A stretch of 64,000 nucleotides of DNA from Saccharothrix syringae (GTDB lineage: Bacteria > Actinomycetota > Actinomycetes > Mycobacteriales > Pseudonocardiaceae), in the NCBI RefSeq assembly GCF_009498035.1, contig NZ_CP034550.1, forward strand, positions 5,704,001 to 5,768,000. Reading direction: 5' to 3'. Below are positions 52,032 through 60,539 of the stretch, piece after piece. The translations under genes were made by a program, and so were the position numbers. The notes under the pieces were generated by a model. That model did not search any database. It was not told where the DNA came from and saw only the letters and a list, made by a program, of their open reading frames with translations. How positions within the stretch are numbered: the stretch's first letter is position 1; the number at the start of each line of letters is the position of its first letter.

Positions 52032-54534
52032 CGCCCACCTCCCGGTGCCATTCGCGCACTGCGGACAAGTACGCCTCCTCCTGTTGTCGGGCGATCCGGT
52101 CCCACGAGCGGGACCGGGCGAGTTCCCGGCCGCGCGCGCCCATCCGGTCGGCCCGGTCCGGGTCGACGGCCAGGTCGAGCAGCGCGCGGCCCAGGGCGGC
52201 GGTGTCGAAGGCGGGCACGCGCACCCCGACCCCGTCGGGCACGACCTCCCGCAGGCAGTCGATGTCGAAGGCCACCACGGGGCTGCCGCAGGCGGCGGCC
52301 TCCGCGGCGACGATGCCGAAGGTCTCGAACCGCGACGGCACCGCCACCACCGCCGCGGCGGCGAACAGCTCGAACTTGGCCCGGTCCGCCACCCGGCCCG
52401 GGAAGCGGACGCGGTCGGCCAGGCCCAGCGAGGCGGCGCGGGCGCGCAGCGCGTCCCCGTCCGGGCCGTCGCCGGCCAGCACGAGGTCGCCGGGCAGCCG
52501 GTCGGCGATCCCGGCGAACGCGGTCAGCAGCAGGTCCAGGCCCTTCTGCGCGGTCTCCAGCCGGCCGACGAACACCACGTCCCGCCCGCGCGGCACGGCC
52601 ACCTCGAACGCGGCGGCGTCCACGCCGTTGCCGATCACGTCGACGTGCGCGGCGGGGTTCAGCGCGCGCAGCCGGTCCGCGACGCCCGCCGAGACCGCGA
52701 CGAGCCTGCGGTGCGCCCGCACGCCCGCGCGTTCGACCAGGAAGAACGGCAGCCGGTACTGGCGGGACTTCTCGCGCGCGTTGAGCCACTGCACCACGCC
52801 GACGGTGGGCCGCCCGGTCCACCGCGGCGCGCCGGTCGAGGACACCGGGGCGAAGAAGTCCTCCACCACCAGGTCGGCCTCGCGGCGGCGGGTGGCGAAC
52901 GGCAGCACCAGCGCGTAGCCCGCGATGCGCCCGAGGTGGGTGCGGCCGCGGCCCAGGCCCACGTGCTCGTAGCGGACGCCGTCCTGCACCCGGTCCGCGC
53001 AGCCGGGCCACCGGGTGGTGAGCACGGTGACGTCGTGGTCGCGGGCCAGCCTGCGGTTGACCTCGTGGGTGCGCACCGCGCCGCCGCCCGAGCCGGGCAG
53101 CGCCGGGTCCTCGAACCCCAGGTGCAGCACGCGCAGCCGGTCGCCGGGTTCGGCCGGCCCGGACTGGGAGCGCCGCACGCGGCGCAGCGCGAGCAGTCCG
53201 AAGAGGACCGCGACGACGAGCCACCCGGGTGACCAGGCGCGCACCGGCACCAGGACCGCCGCGGCGGCCAGCGAGGCGACCACGGGCCCGAGGAGGACGC
53301 CGCGGGTGCCGAGCGGTGTCCGCCACGCGATCAGCACCGCGCCCGACACCGCGCCGACGCACGCGCCCGCCGCCAGCCCCGGCACCCCGCCGAGGAACCA
53401 CCCCGCGGTCGCGCCACCGCCGAGCAGCACCACGGCCGCGGCCAGGCCGGTCATCGCGCGGCGGTAGGCACCCCCGGCCTGCGACACGGTCACCAGCAGC
53501 GCGACCGCGCCGCAGGCCAGGCCCGCCACCGCGGTCGACGGCACCAGCGGCAGCGCGCCGGCCAGGTGGGCGGGCACGACCGGCCGCAGCACGCCCGCGG
53601 GCGCGGTGGCCAACAGGACCGCCACCGGCAGCCCCAGCCAGGCGTAGGCGCCGAGCGCGGCGCGCAACGCGGCCCGGCCGCCGGGCGCGCCCAGCCTGGG
53701 GTAGAGCACCACGGCCAGCGCGGTGGCGACGAACAGCGGCGCCCGGCCCAGCGCGGCCGCGAGCTGGAACGCCGCCGTGCCGTCGGTCGCCCCGGCCAGC
53801 ACCGGCGCGAGCACCACGTCCGTGGTGGTCAGCACGCCCAGCAGCACCTGGACGCCGGTGCCCCCGGCGGTCTCGGCCCAGCGCGACCGGTCGCGCAGCA
53901 GACCCGGCCGCCAGGACAGGTCGGCCCACGCGCGCCCGCCGTTCGCGGCGACCGCGGCCAACCCGCCCACCAGCAGCACGGCCGAACCGAGCAGGAACGC
54001 GCCCAGCGCGCCCGCCGCGCCCAGGCCGGCCACCACCGCCACCCCGCCCGCGCCGACCCGGACCACGACCTCGGCCACCCGCAGCACGGCCAGCCGGCCG
54101 AACCGCGCCTCGCCCTGCAACCAGCCGACCGCGCAGCCGGACAGCACGATGCCCGCCACCGCGGCCGCAGTCGCCCCGACCACCGGCGGCGGCGCGTACA
54201 CGGCCGTCACCGCGCCCAGCACCAGCGCCGCGAGCACCGCGCCGACCGCGCTCAGCGCCAGCGCGTAGGCCAGCGCGGCCCGCCGACCACCCGACCCGGC
54301 GGGGTGGGTGCGCACCGCCTTGGCCAGCGCCCACGGCACCGCCGCGGCGGCCGCCGTGCCGGAGAGCAGCAGCAGGGTCTGCCCCGCCGCGAACACCGCG
54401 TACTCGGCGCCGTCGAGCACGTGCGCGAGCAGGATGCCGTAGCAGTAGCTGACCAGGCCGACCGCCAGCGAGGCGGCGGCAAGGTGCAGCCCGGCCCGCG
54501 CGATCGGCGCGGGCCGCTCGACGACCGCCGTCAC
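52021..54534 (-). CDS. Fused polysaccharide flippase and GT4 glycosyltransferase
   Basis: An 837-residue two-part protein. Residues about 1-425 have about 12-14 hydrophobic helices in the pattern of Wzx/MATE-like polysaccharide exporters. Residues about 450-837 are a GT-B fold GT4 glycosyltransferase with GSGGGAVRTHEVNRRL, VFVGRLETAQKGLDLLL, LAGDGPDG and the family signature PSRFETFGIVAAEA. The enzyme half would lie in the cytosol at the membrane, adding a sugar as the lipid-linked unit is flipped. No stop or frame change separates the halves. GTGA overlaps join it to both neighbours or nearly so. Confidence 0.85.
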   Translation of the reverse strand: MTAVVERPAPIARAGLHLAAASLAVGLVSYCYGILLAHVLDGAEYAVFAAGQTLLLLSGTAAAAAVPWALAKAVRTHPAGSGGRRAALAYALALSAVGAVLAALVLGAVTAVYAPPPVVGATAAAVAGIVLSGCAVGWLQGEARFGRLAVLRVAEVVVRVGAGGVAVVAGLGAAGALGAFLLGSAVLLVGGLAAVAANGGRAWADLSWRPGLLRDRSRWAETAGGTGVQVLLGVLTTTDVVLAPVLAGATDGTAAFQLAAALGRAPLFVATALAVVLYPRLGAPGGRAALRAALGAYAWLGLPVAVLLATAPAGVLRPVVPAHLAGALPLVPSTAVAGLACGAVALLVTVSQAGGAYRRAMTGLAAAVVLLGGGATAGWFLGGVPGLAAGACVGAVSGAVLIAWRTPLGTRGVLLGPVVASLAAAAVLVPVRAWSPGWLVVAVLFGLLALRRVRRSQSGPAEPGDRLRVLHLGFEDPALPGSGGGAVRTHEVNRRLARDHDVTVLTTRWPGCADRVQDGVRYEHVGLGRGRTHLGRIAGYALVLPFATRRREADLVVEDFFAPVSSTGAPRWTGRPTVGVVQWLNAREKSRQYRLPFFLVERAGVRAHRRLVAVSAGVADRLRALNPAAHVDVIGNGVDAAAFEVAVPRGRDVVFVGRLETAQKGLDLLLTAFAGIADRLPGDLVLAGDGPDGDALRARAASLGLADRVRFPGRVADRAKFELFAAAAVVAVPSRFETFGIVAAEAAACGSPVVAFDIDCLREVVPDGVGVRVPAFDTAALGRALLDLAVDPDRADRMGARGRELARSRSWDRIARQQEEAYLSAVREWHREVGGGR

Positions 54535-56000
54535 GTCCGGTCCGCCGGGTGCGCCGCGCCGGTCAGCAGCTGCTCCTCGCGGGCCAGCTCGATGCTCACC
54601 GGCTCGACCCGCCAGCGGGCCAGCACCGCCTCGGCGTCCACCTCGTCGCAGCCGTGCAGCAGCGCGGTGCCGTGCTCGCCGTCGACGCGGACCTGGTCGG
54701 TGAGCCGGCCGCGCGGCGGCGGCACGTCCCGGGGCACCCGGAAGCGCACCGCGGTGACCAGGTCGGCGCGGGCGGCGCGGCGGTCGGGGCGCGGCGCGGC
54801 GAGCCGGCGCCCCTCGGCGGCGAGCACCCCGGCCAGCAGCTCGGCGCTGCGGTCCCAGGTGAACGCCGACGCCCAGGCGCGGCAGCGGTCGGACAGGCGG
54901 GCCGCGACCGCGTCGTCGGCCAGCCGGGTGAGGGCGTCGACCAGCGCCGGCGCCAGCGCGGCCGGGTCGGGCACCAGCCAGCCGGTGCCGTCGTGGCGCA
55001 CCGAGTCGTCGATGCCCGCCGCGGCCACGGCCAGGCACGGCACGCCGAACCGGTTGGCCTCCAGCACGGTGCAGCCCCAGCCCTCGCCCTGCGAGGTGGA
55101 GGTGGTCAGCCACGCCCGCCGCACCAGCTCGTCGCGCTCGGCGTCGGGCAGGCGGCCGTGGAAGCGGACGGCGCGGCGCAGGCCCAGCTCGCCCGCCAGC
55201 AGCTCCAGCCGACGGCGCTCCGGGCCGTCGCCCACCACCGAGACCCGCAGCCCGGGCACCGCCGGGAGCACGTCGGGCAGGGCGCGCAGCAGCCGGTCCA
55301 GCCGCTTGTGCGCGACCAGCCTGCCGACCACCACGACGGTCGGGTCGGGGTCGCGCGGGCCGGAGCGGTCCACCGGCGGCTCGTTGCCGTTGGGCACGAT
55401 GAACGCCGGTCCGCGCAGGCCCAGGCGGGTGCGCACGTCGCGGCGGGTGGACGGCGACACCACGGCCAGCGCCCGGTCGCCGTAGACGCGCCTGCTCGCC
55501 GGGCCCTCCAGGAACCGGCCGAGCACCGCCACCGGCCTGCTGAAGTGGGCGTCGAACTGCTCCTGGTGCACGTGGTGCACCACCTGGACCACCGGGGTGG
55601 TGCGGGGTGCGAAGGCGGGCGCGAAGAACGGGATGCCGTTCTGGCAGTCGAGCACCGCGTCGAACAGCCGGCCGTGGCGCAGCAGCGCGGCCGCGACGGC
55701 GGCGTAGACGGAGAACGTGCCGCCGCGCCGCAGGACCTGGACGCCGTCGACGACCTCGCGGGCGGGGGTGCCCGGGGGGCGCGAGGTCAGCCAAGTGACC
55801 CTGACCCCGGCGGCGGCCCAGCGCCTGGCGACCTGGTGGGCGTACAGCTCGGCGCCACCGGCCCGGGGGTGCCGCACGTCGCGCCAGTTGAGGACCAGCA
55901 CGGACCGGCCGCGCAGGGCGTCCAGGCCGTCGGTGCGGCGGGCGGGCGCCACGGTGATGTTGCCGTTGTTCCGCCGGCCGTTGCCGCCGTGGTCGGTCAT
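54531..56000 (-). CDS. GT4 family glycosyltransferase
   Basis: A 489-residue GT-B glycosyltransferase. Seen: WRDVRHPRAGGAELYAHQVA (nucleotide-sugar acceptor-side loop), VVVGRLVAHKRLDRLLRALP, VVGDGPERRRLE, STSQGEGWGCTVLEANRFG, the GT4 EX7E region. The C-terminal about 90 residues are an extra soluble extension of unknown role. It is coupled to both neighbours by four-base overlaps and acts in the same glycan pathway. Starts at ATG 56000; the N terminus is Gly/Asn-rich. Confidence 0.88.
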   Translation of the reverse strand: MTDHGGNGRRNNGNITVAPARRTDGLDALRGRSVLVLNWRDVRHPRAGGAELYAHQVARRWAAAGVRVTWLTSRPPGTPAREVVDGVQVLRRGGTFSVYAAVAAALLRHGRLFDAVLDCQNGIPFFAPAFAPRTTPVVQVVHHVHQEQFDAHFSRPVAVLGRFLEGPASRRVYGDRALAVVSPSTRRDVRTRLGLRGPAFIVPNGNEPPVDRSGPRDPDPTVVVVGRLVAHKRLDRLLRALPDVLPAVPGLRVSVVGDGPERRRLELLAGELGLRRAVRFHGRLPDAERDELVRRAWLTTSTSQGEGWGCTVLEANRFGVPCLAVAAAGIDDSVRHDGTGWLVPDPAALAPALVDALTRLADDAVAARLSDRCRAWASAFTWDRSAELLAGVLAAEGRRLAAPRPDRRAARADLVTAVRFRVPRDVPPPRGRLTDQVRVDGEHGTALLHGCDEVDAEAVLARWRVEPVSIELAREEQLLTGAAHPADRT

Positions 56001-56785
56001 GCCCCGGCCGCCCGGAGCCGGAGGGCGGCGCGGAAGGCGGGCAGGCCGTCGCGCAGGGGGCGGAAGCTGGACCGCGCGTCGTCGGTCCAGGCCACCGGCA
56101 GCTCGACCACGGTGCCGCCGGCCGCGCGCACGCCGCGCAGCAGCTCCACGTCGAAGGCGAACCCGGTGACCTCGCAGTCGACCAGCGCCTGCTGCACGGC
56201 CCGGCGGTGGAAGAACTTGAAGCCGCACTGGGTGTCGGACACGCCCGGCACCGCGCGCCGGGCCAGGGCGCGGAACGCGGCGCCGCCGACCCGGCGGACC
56301 ACCGGCTGCCTGCGGACGATGCGCGCGCCGCCCGCGTAGCGCGAGCCGATCACCGCGGTCGCGCCCCGCTCCAGCAGCCGCACGGCCGCGCCGAGGGAGT
56401 CGACGGGGGTGGCCAGGTCGGCGTCGACGAACCCGACGAACCGCGCGGAGCTGGTCATGATGCCCCGCCGGACCGCGGCGCCCTTGCCCGCGATGGCGCA
56501 CCCGATGACGCTGACCGGCACCGCGGCCTCGTCCGCGCCGGACCGGGCGACGCGGGAGGTGGCGTCCGCGCTGCCGTTGTCGACCACCACGATCCGCGTC
56601 GACCAGGGGCTGCCGGCCAGGTAGCGGGCGGTGGCGGCCAGCGACGCGCGCAGGCGGCCCGCCTCGTTGTAGGCGGGGATGACGACTTCCAGGTCGACCG
56701 CGGGTCTTCGGGACCACGCGCCGGTTGACGGTCGTACTGGTCGGGTCGGCGAATCCAGGTGCGGTAGTCGGCGCGTTTCGGTCAC
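55997..56785 (-). CDS. GT2 polyprenyl-phosphate glycosyltransferase-like
   Basis: A 262-residue GT-A enzyme of the dolichol-phosphate mannose/glucose synthase style. Seen: VVIPAYNEAGRLRASL, VVVDNGSADAT, GFVDADLATP (the metal DxD) and a conserved SDTQCGFKFFHRRAV. It transfers a sugar from a nucleotide donor to polyprenyl phosphate on the cytosolic face, making the donor for the GT39-like enzyme at the operon's other end. GTG with GGGGGA upstream. First gene of the operon; a low-GC promoter region lies ahead. Confidence 0.88.
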   Translation of the reverse strand: MTETRRLPHLDSPTRPVRPSTGAWSRRPAVDLEVVIPAYNEAGRLRASLAATARYLAGSPWSTRIVVVDNGSADATSRVARSGADEAAVPVSVIGCAIAGKGAAVRRGIMTSSARFVGFVDADLATPVDSLGAAVRLLERGATAVIGSRYAGGARIVRRQPVVRRVGGAAFRALARRAVPGVSDTQCGFKFFHRRAVQQALVDCEVTGFAFDVELLRGVRAAGGTVVELPVAWTDDARSSFRPLRDGLPAFRAALRLRAAGA

Positions 56786-57198
56786 AGAGTTCCCCCTGCC
56801 GATGGTGAATGCCCCGCTAGGCCGCGCCGACCTTATGACACTGACGAGTGAATCTGTAAGCGTTCCAGGGTTAACCCTCAGTTACACTCGAAGGGACTAC
56901 ACACGATCGCGTGCAACACCATCACTCACCAGGGTTTTTCTTATTCACAGTGATACAGAACACAGTTGCCCGCATGGCACGTGAAAACTTCTCAAAGTTA
57001 CTTGCCGGTCACTTTTTGACGCGCCGAGAGAATATTTCTACGGGTGCCGGAATTGTTAATAACCGCATTTTTCGGGTCTCGGCGGTCGCCAACCGCAATG
57101 CGGCGGTCCGAACCGGCGGGGACTCGCCACCGCGAAGGGATCCGACGCGGCGCAGCACCCGGTGCGGCGACCTCCACGGCGACCCCCTCGGCCGCCGA
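56786..57198. other. Low-GC intergenic region with palindrome
   Basis: About 410 bases, visibly richer in A/T than anything else in the window, without a supported gene. It holds the perfect 12-bp palindrome AGGGTTAACCCT (56867-56878), 82 bases before the GT2 start, a likely operator for the glycan operon. The stretch 56930-57080 is the most AT-rich. Confidence 0.55.
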
Positions 57199-57270
57199 CC
57201 AGACCAGCTCGGCCACCAACCGGACCAGCTCGGCCACCAACCAGACCAGCTCGACCACCAACCGGACTAG
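57199..57270. repeat. 21-bp tandem repeat, 3.4 copies
   Basis: Units begin at 57199, 57220 and 57241 (form: CC[A/G]GACCAGCTCGGCCACCAA), with a partial fourth at 57262. The array abuts, and by four bases overlaps, the stop end of the STAS gene. It would code a 7-residue repeat (QPDQLGH) on the plus strand, but no gene start supports this. Confidence 0.85.
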
Positions 57271-57635
57271 GAAGCGGCCAACGCCTGGTCCACCGTGGGG
57301 TGCACGACCAGAAGATCACCCAATCCGGTGAGCTGAACCGAGCGCATGGCCGGTGTGGTGTCGGTCGCCACGATCCGCAGCCGGGTGTCGGGCACCGCCT
57401 GGTCGTGCGCGGCGATCAGCGCCGCCAGTCCCGCCGAGGCGAGCAGGGCCACGCCCCGCAGGTCGACCGCGACCACCGCGGGGCGGTCCAGCAGCACCTC
57501 GTCGAGGACGCGGCGGAGTTCCGGCGCGGTGACCTCGTCGATCTCACCGGTGACGGACACCACCACCGCGTCGGGGCGCCGGCTGACCGCGGCGGTGAAC
57601 TGCTGCGGGTTGGGGGGTTGCGTCGAGGCGTGCAC
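57267..57635 (-). CDS. STAS-domain anti-sigma factor antagonist
   Basis: A 122-residue single STAS domain. Seen: VVVSVTGEIDEVTAPELRRVL and VAVDLRGVALLASAGLAALIAA, with the phosphorylatable serine in LASAG. Such proteins bind anti-sigma kinases when dephosphorylated and release the sigma factor. No kinase or sigma gene is next to it; the GHKL ATPase at 9.0 kb and the PP2C/STAS protein at 11.4 kb are candidate partners. GTG at 57635 with an AAGGG ribosome site; a longer N-terminal extension to 57749 is Arg/Gly-rich and rejected. Confidence 0.85.
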   Translation of the reverse strand: MHASTQPPNPQQFTAAVSRRPDAVVVSVTGEIDEVTAPELRRVLDEVLLDRPAVVAVDLRGVALLASAGLAALIAAHDQAVPDTRLRIVATDTTPAMRSVQLTGLGDLLVVHPTVDQALAAS

Positions 57636-57778
57636 GTCGTGGTCGCCCTTCCTCCGGTTCCGTCCGGCTGCTCCGGCCCCGGTGCGACGACCGGGTGAGC
57701 CGCCTCGGGCCATCAGCCCATCGTCACCCGCCCGGGCGAGTCGCGCCATTCAGGCGCTCCCACCCCAGGCCAACCCGC

Positions 57779-57954
57779 GTGTCCTCCACTCCCGCACCGC
57801 GTGTCCTCCACTCCGACACCGCCTGTCATGCACCCAAGCCCGGCGTGTCATGCACCCAGCTCCCGCGTGTCATGCGCTCAGCCCTCACGTGTTCGACGCT
57901 CAGCACCCCCGTGTTCGACGTTCAGCGCCCGCGTGTTCGACGTTCAGCACCCCC
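57779..57954. repeat. Array of eight 22-bp degenerate repeats
   Basis: Units start at 57779, 57801, 57823, 57845, 57867, 57889, 57911 and 57933, exactly 22 bases apart, each opening with GTGT (CTGT in unit 3). Three sub-types occur in order: GTGTCCTCCACTC twice, [G/C]TGTCATGC three times, GTGTTCGACG three times. 22 is not a multiple of three, so it is not coding. It lies between the STAS gene and the divergent membrane protein; the whole gap 57636-58021 holds no gene. Confidence 0.9.
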
Positions 57955-58008
57955 GAGCAGCCCCCGCCCCCGGCTCCCACCGGTCAACCCGCCCACCCCT
58001 TGGTGATC

Positions 58009-58014
58009 TAGCAT
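58009..58014 (+). promoter_or_regulatory. -10 box TAGCAT, leaderless start
   Basis: TAGCAT ends seven bases before the GTG at 58022, with no ribosome site between. Confidence 0.5.
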
Positions 58015-58021
58015 CCGCTGG

Positions 58022-58396
58022 GTGGACAGGACGAGGCTGGGCGCCTGGGCGGTCGTCGCCCTGGTCGTGGTGCAGGCGGTGGTCACCTGGGCGTTCGTGC
58101 GCCCGACCGAGCTGACCGCGACCGGGCTGCTGCTCAACGCGGCGGCGGGCGTGTCGGCGGGGTGGCTGCTCCTGCGCCCCGCGCGCAACCGCTGGCCGCT
58201 GACGGCGTGGGCGGCCGGGTTCTTCGGCTGGCACGCCATCGGCCTGGTCACCCTGGCGGGCCTGGTGAGCACCGGACTCGACGCGGTGTTCGCGGTCGGG
58301 TGGCCGCGGGAAGCCCTGGTCGGGTACCAGGCGGTGCTGACCACCCTGGCCGGTTTCGCCGTCCACCTGCTCCTGCCCCGGCCGAGGACGGGCTGA
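58022..58396 (+). CDS. Small membrane protein, four helices
   Basis: A 124-residue integral membrane protein with four hydrophobic segments (first AWAVVALVVVQAVVTWAFV) and short loops. Family not recognised; function unknown. It appears to be leaderless and lies 42 bases ahead of the mycothiol-dependent dehydrogenase, so it may be read into that operon. Confidence 0.65.
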   Translation: MDRTRLGAWAVVALVVVQAVVTWAFVRPTELTATGLLLNAAAGVSAGWLLLRPARNRWPLTAWAAGFFGWHAIGLVTLAGLVSTGLDAVFAVGWPREALVGYQAVLTTLAGFAVHLLLPRPRTG

Positions 58397-58438
58397 CCGC
58401 TCGCAGCCGCCGGACAACGCTCAACGAGGAGGAACCCA

Positions 58439-59524
58439 GTGGCACAGACGGTTCGCGGTGTGGTCTCGCGGGTCAAGGGCGCGCCGGTCGAGGTGGTCGA
58501 CGTCGTGGTACCCGACCCCGGTCCCGGCGAGGCGGTGGTGCGCGTGCGGGCCTGCGGCGTCTGCCACACCGACCTGCACTACCGCGAGGGCGGCATCAAC
58601 GAGGAGTACCCGTTCCTGCTCGGCCACGAGGCCGCCGGCGTCGTGGAGGCCGTCGGCGACGGGGTCACCGACGTGGCACCGGGCGACTTCGTGGTGCTCA
58701 ACTGGCGGGCGGTGTGCGGGCAGTGCCGCGCCTGCCTGCGCGGGCGGCCCTGGTACTGCTTCAACACCCACAACGCCGCCCAGCCCATGACCCTGGCCGA
58801 CGGCACCCCGCTGTCGCCGGCGCTGGGCATCGGGGCGTTCGCCGAGAAGACCCTCGTCCACGCCGGGCAGTGCACCAAGGTCGACCCGGGGGCGTCGCCG
58901 GCCGTGGCCGGCCTGCTGGGCTGCGGCGTGATGGCCGGCCTGGGCGCGGCGCTCAACACCGGCAACGTCGGCCGCGGCGACTCGGTGGCCGTCATCGGCT
59001 GCGGTGGCGTGGGCAACGCCGCCGTGGCCGGGGCGCGCCTGGCCGGGGCGACCACGATCATCGGCGTGGACCTCGACCCTCGGAAGCTGGAGTGGGCGCG
59101 CGGCCTGGGCGCCACGCACACCGTCAACGCCGCCGACGAGGACGTCGTGGCGCGGGTGCGCGAGCTGACCGGCGGGCACGGCGCGGACGTCGTCATCGAC
59201 GCGGTCGGCCGGCCCGAGACGTGGGAGCAGGCGTTCTACGCCCGCGACCTGGCCGGGACCGTGGTGCTGGTCGGCGTGCCGACCCCGGAGATGCGCGTCG
59301 ACATGCCGCTGATCGACTTCTTCTCCCGCGGCGGCGCGCTGAAGTCCTCCTGGTACGGCGACTGCCTGCCCACCCGCGACTTCCCGCTGCTGATCGACCT
59401 CTACCGGCAGGGGCGGCTGGACCTGGACGCCTTCGTCACCGAGACCATCGCCCTGGACCAGGTCGAGGACGCCTTCGCCAAGATGCACCACGGCGACGTG
59501 CTGCGCTCGGTGGTGGTGTTCTGA
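58439..59524 (+). CDS. mscR: S-(hydroxymethyl)mycothiol dehydrogenase
   Basis: A 361-residue zinc-dependent medium-chain dehydrogenase. Seen: [32 protein letters not shown], the structural-zinc cysteines [15 protein letters not shown], the NAD-binding [13 protein letters not shown] and [14 protein letters not shown] at the end. This family oxidises the formaldehyde adduct of mycothiol and can reduce S-nitrosomycothiol. GTG with GAGGAGG six bases upstream. The following hydrolase overlaps its stop, the order known from mycobacteria. Confidence 0.93.
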   Translation: MAQTVRGVVSRVKGAPVEVVDVVVPDPGPGEAVVRVRACGVCHTDLHYREGGINEEYPFLLGHEAAGVVEAVGDGVTDVAPGDFVVLNWRAVCGQCRACLRGRPWYCFNTHNAAQPMTLADGTPLSPALGIGAFAEKTLVHAGQCTKVDPGASPAVAGLLGCGVMAGLGAALNTGNVGRGDSVAVIGCGGVGNAAVAGARLAGATTIIGVDLDPRKLEWARGLGATHTVNAADEDVVARVRELTGGHGADVVIDAVGRPETWEQAFYARDLAGTVVLVGVPTPEMRVDMPLIDFFSRGGALKSSWYGDCLPTRDFPLLIDLYRQGRLDLDAFVTETIALDQVEDAFAKMHHGDVLRSVVVF

Positions 59525-60150
59525 TGGCCCGCGTCGACCACGCCGTCTCCCGCGGCACCTTCACCCTCGACGGCGAGACCTTCGACGTCGACAACAACAT
59601 CTGGGTCCTGGGCGACGACAGCGAGTGCGTCGTCATCGACGCGCCCCACGACGTCGAGGCCGTGCTGGAGGTGGTGGGCGGCCGCGCGGTGAAGGCGATC
59701 CTGGCCACGCACGCCCACGACGACCACGTCCGCATCGCCCCGGAGCTGGCCCGCGCCACCGGCGCGCCGGTCCTGCTGCACCCGGACGACCGGGTGGTGT
59801 GGGACCTGACCCACCCGGACACCGCCCCCGACGGCGAGCTGCGCGACGGCCAGGCGGTCGAGGTGGCCGGGACGGCGCTGCACGTGCTGCACACGCCGGG
59901 CCACTCCCCCGGCGCGTGCTGCTTCCACGTGCCCGAGCTGGGCGTGGTGTTCACCGGGGACACCCTGTTCCGGGGCGGGCCGGGCGCGACGGGCCGGTCC
60001 TACTCGGACTTCGACACCATCATCGGGTCCATCACCCGGCGGCTGCTCCCGCTGGACCCGGACACGGTCGTGCACACCGGCCACGGGGACGACACCACCA
60101 TCGGGGCGGAGGCGCCCCACCTGGCCGACTGGATCAGCCGCGGTCGGTGA
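59524..60150 (+). CDS. MBL-fold hydrolase, glyoxalase II-like
   Basis: A 208-residue metallo-beta-lactamase-fold hydrolase. Seen: the metal motif THAHDDH, HTPGHSPGACCF, FTGDTLFRGG and a terminal HTGHGDDT. It follows the mycothiol dehydrogenase with an overlapping start (TGATG) and probably hydrolyses the mycothiol thioester formed in formaldehyde detoxification, completing the pathway. Confidence 0.9.
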   Translation: MARVDHAVSRGTFTLDGETFDVDNNIWVLGDDSECVVIDAPHDVEAVLEVVGGRAVKAILATHAHDDHVRIAPELARATGAPVLLHPDDRVVWDLTHPDTAPDGELRDGQAVEVAGTALHVLHTPGHSPGACCFHVPELGVVFTGDTLFRGGPGATGRSYSDFDTIIGSITRRLLPLDPDTVVHTGHGDDTTIGAEAPHLADWISRGR

Positions 60151-60161
60151 GCCCCGTCCCG

Positions 60162-60407
60162 TCAGCGCCCACCCGGCGGGTGCACCACCCGCCGCTGCCC
60201 GAACTCGCCCGGCAGCCCCTCGTCGTCCGCCACCTCGTGGCGGTGGCCCGAGTGGGGGTGGCCGCCGCCCTCGTCACCGGTGGCGGGTTCCGGATCGGGG
60301 TCCGGTCGCCCGAGGTCCGGGCTGCCCGGGTGCCGGTCGGCGTCGCCCCCGGGCGGTACGGGCATGCGCACCTGCCGGGTCCCCTGCTGGTCGTCCTCGG
60401 TGGGCAT
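60162..60407 (-). CDS. Small acidic disordered protein
   Basis: An 81-residue Asp/Gly/Pro/His-rich protein (MPTEDDQQGTRQVRMP...) with no hydrophobic core, likely disordered. An ATG with GGAGG four bases upstream supports expression. It ends 11 bases from the convergent hydrolase. Function unknown. Confidence 0.5.
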   Translation of the reverse strand: MPTEDDQQGTRQVRMPVPPGGDADRHPGSPDLGRPDPDPEPATGDEGGGHPHSGHRHEVADDEGLPGEFGQRRVVHPPGGR

Positions 60408-60539
60408 CGGGCCTCCAAACCGGTCGTGGTGCGGCTGTCCGGGGGGCGTACCCGCTGGGCGGCGGGCGAACCACGGGTTTGACCGTCACTCGAATCGGTG
60501 AACTGGTGGGACGTGGTTCACCGAGAGGAGTCGGACGGG

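Noticed and set aside
56911..57270. Small plus-strand gene ending in QPDQLGH repeats
   Set aside because: No ribosome site, AT-rich non-coding start and a repeat-driven open frame.
57779..57954. CRISPR array
   Set aside because: Units are contiguous 22-bp degenerate repeats without unique spacers and there are no cas genes.
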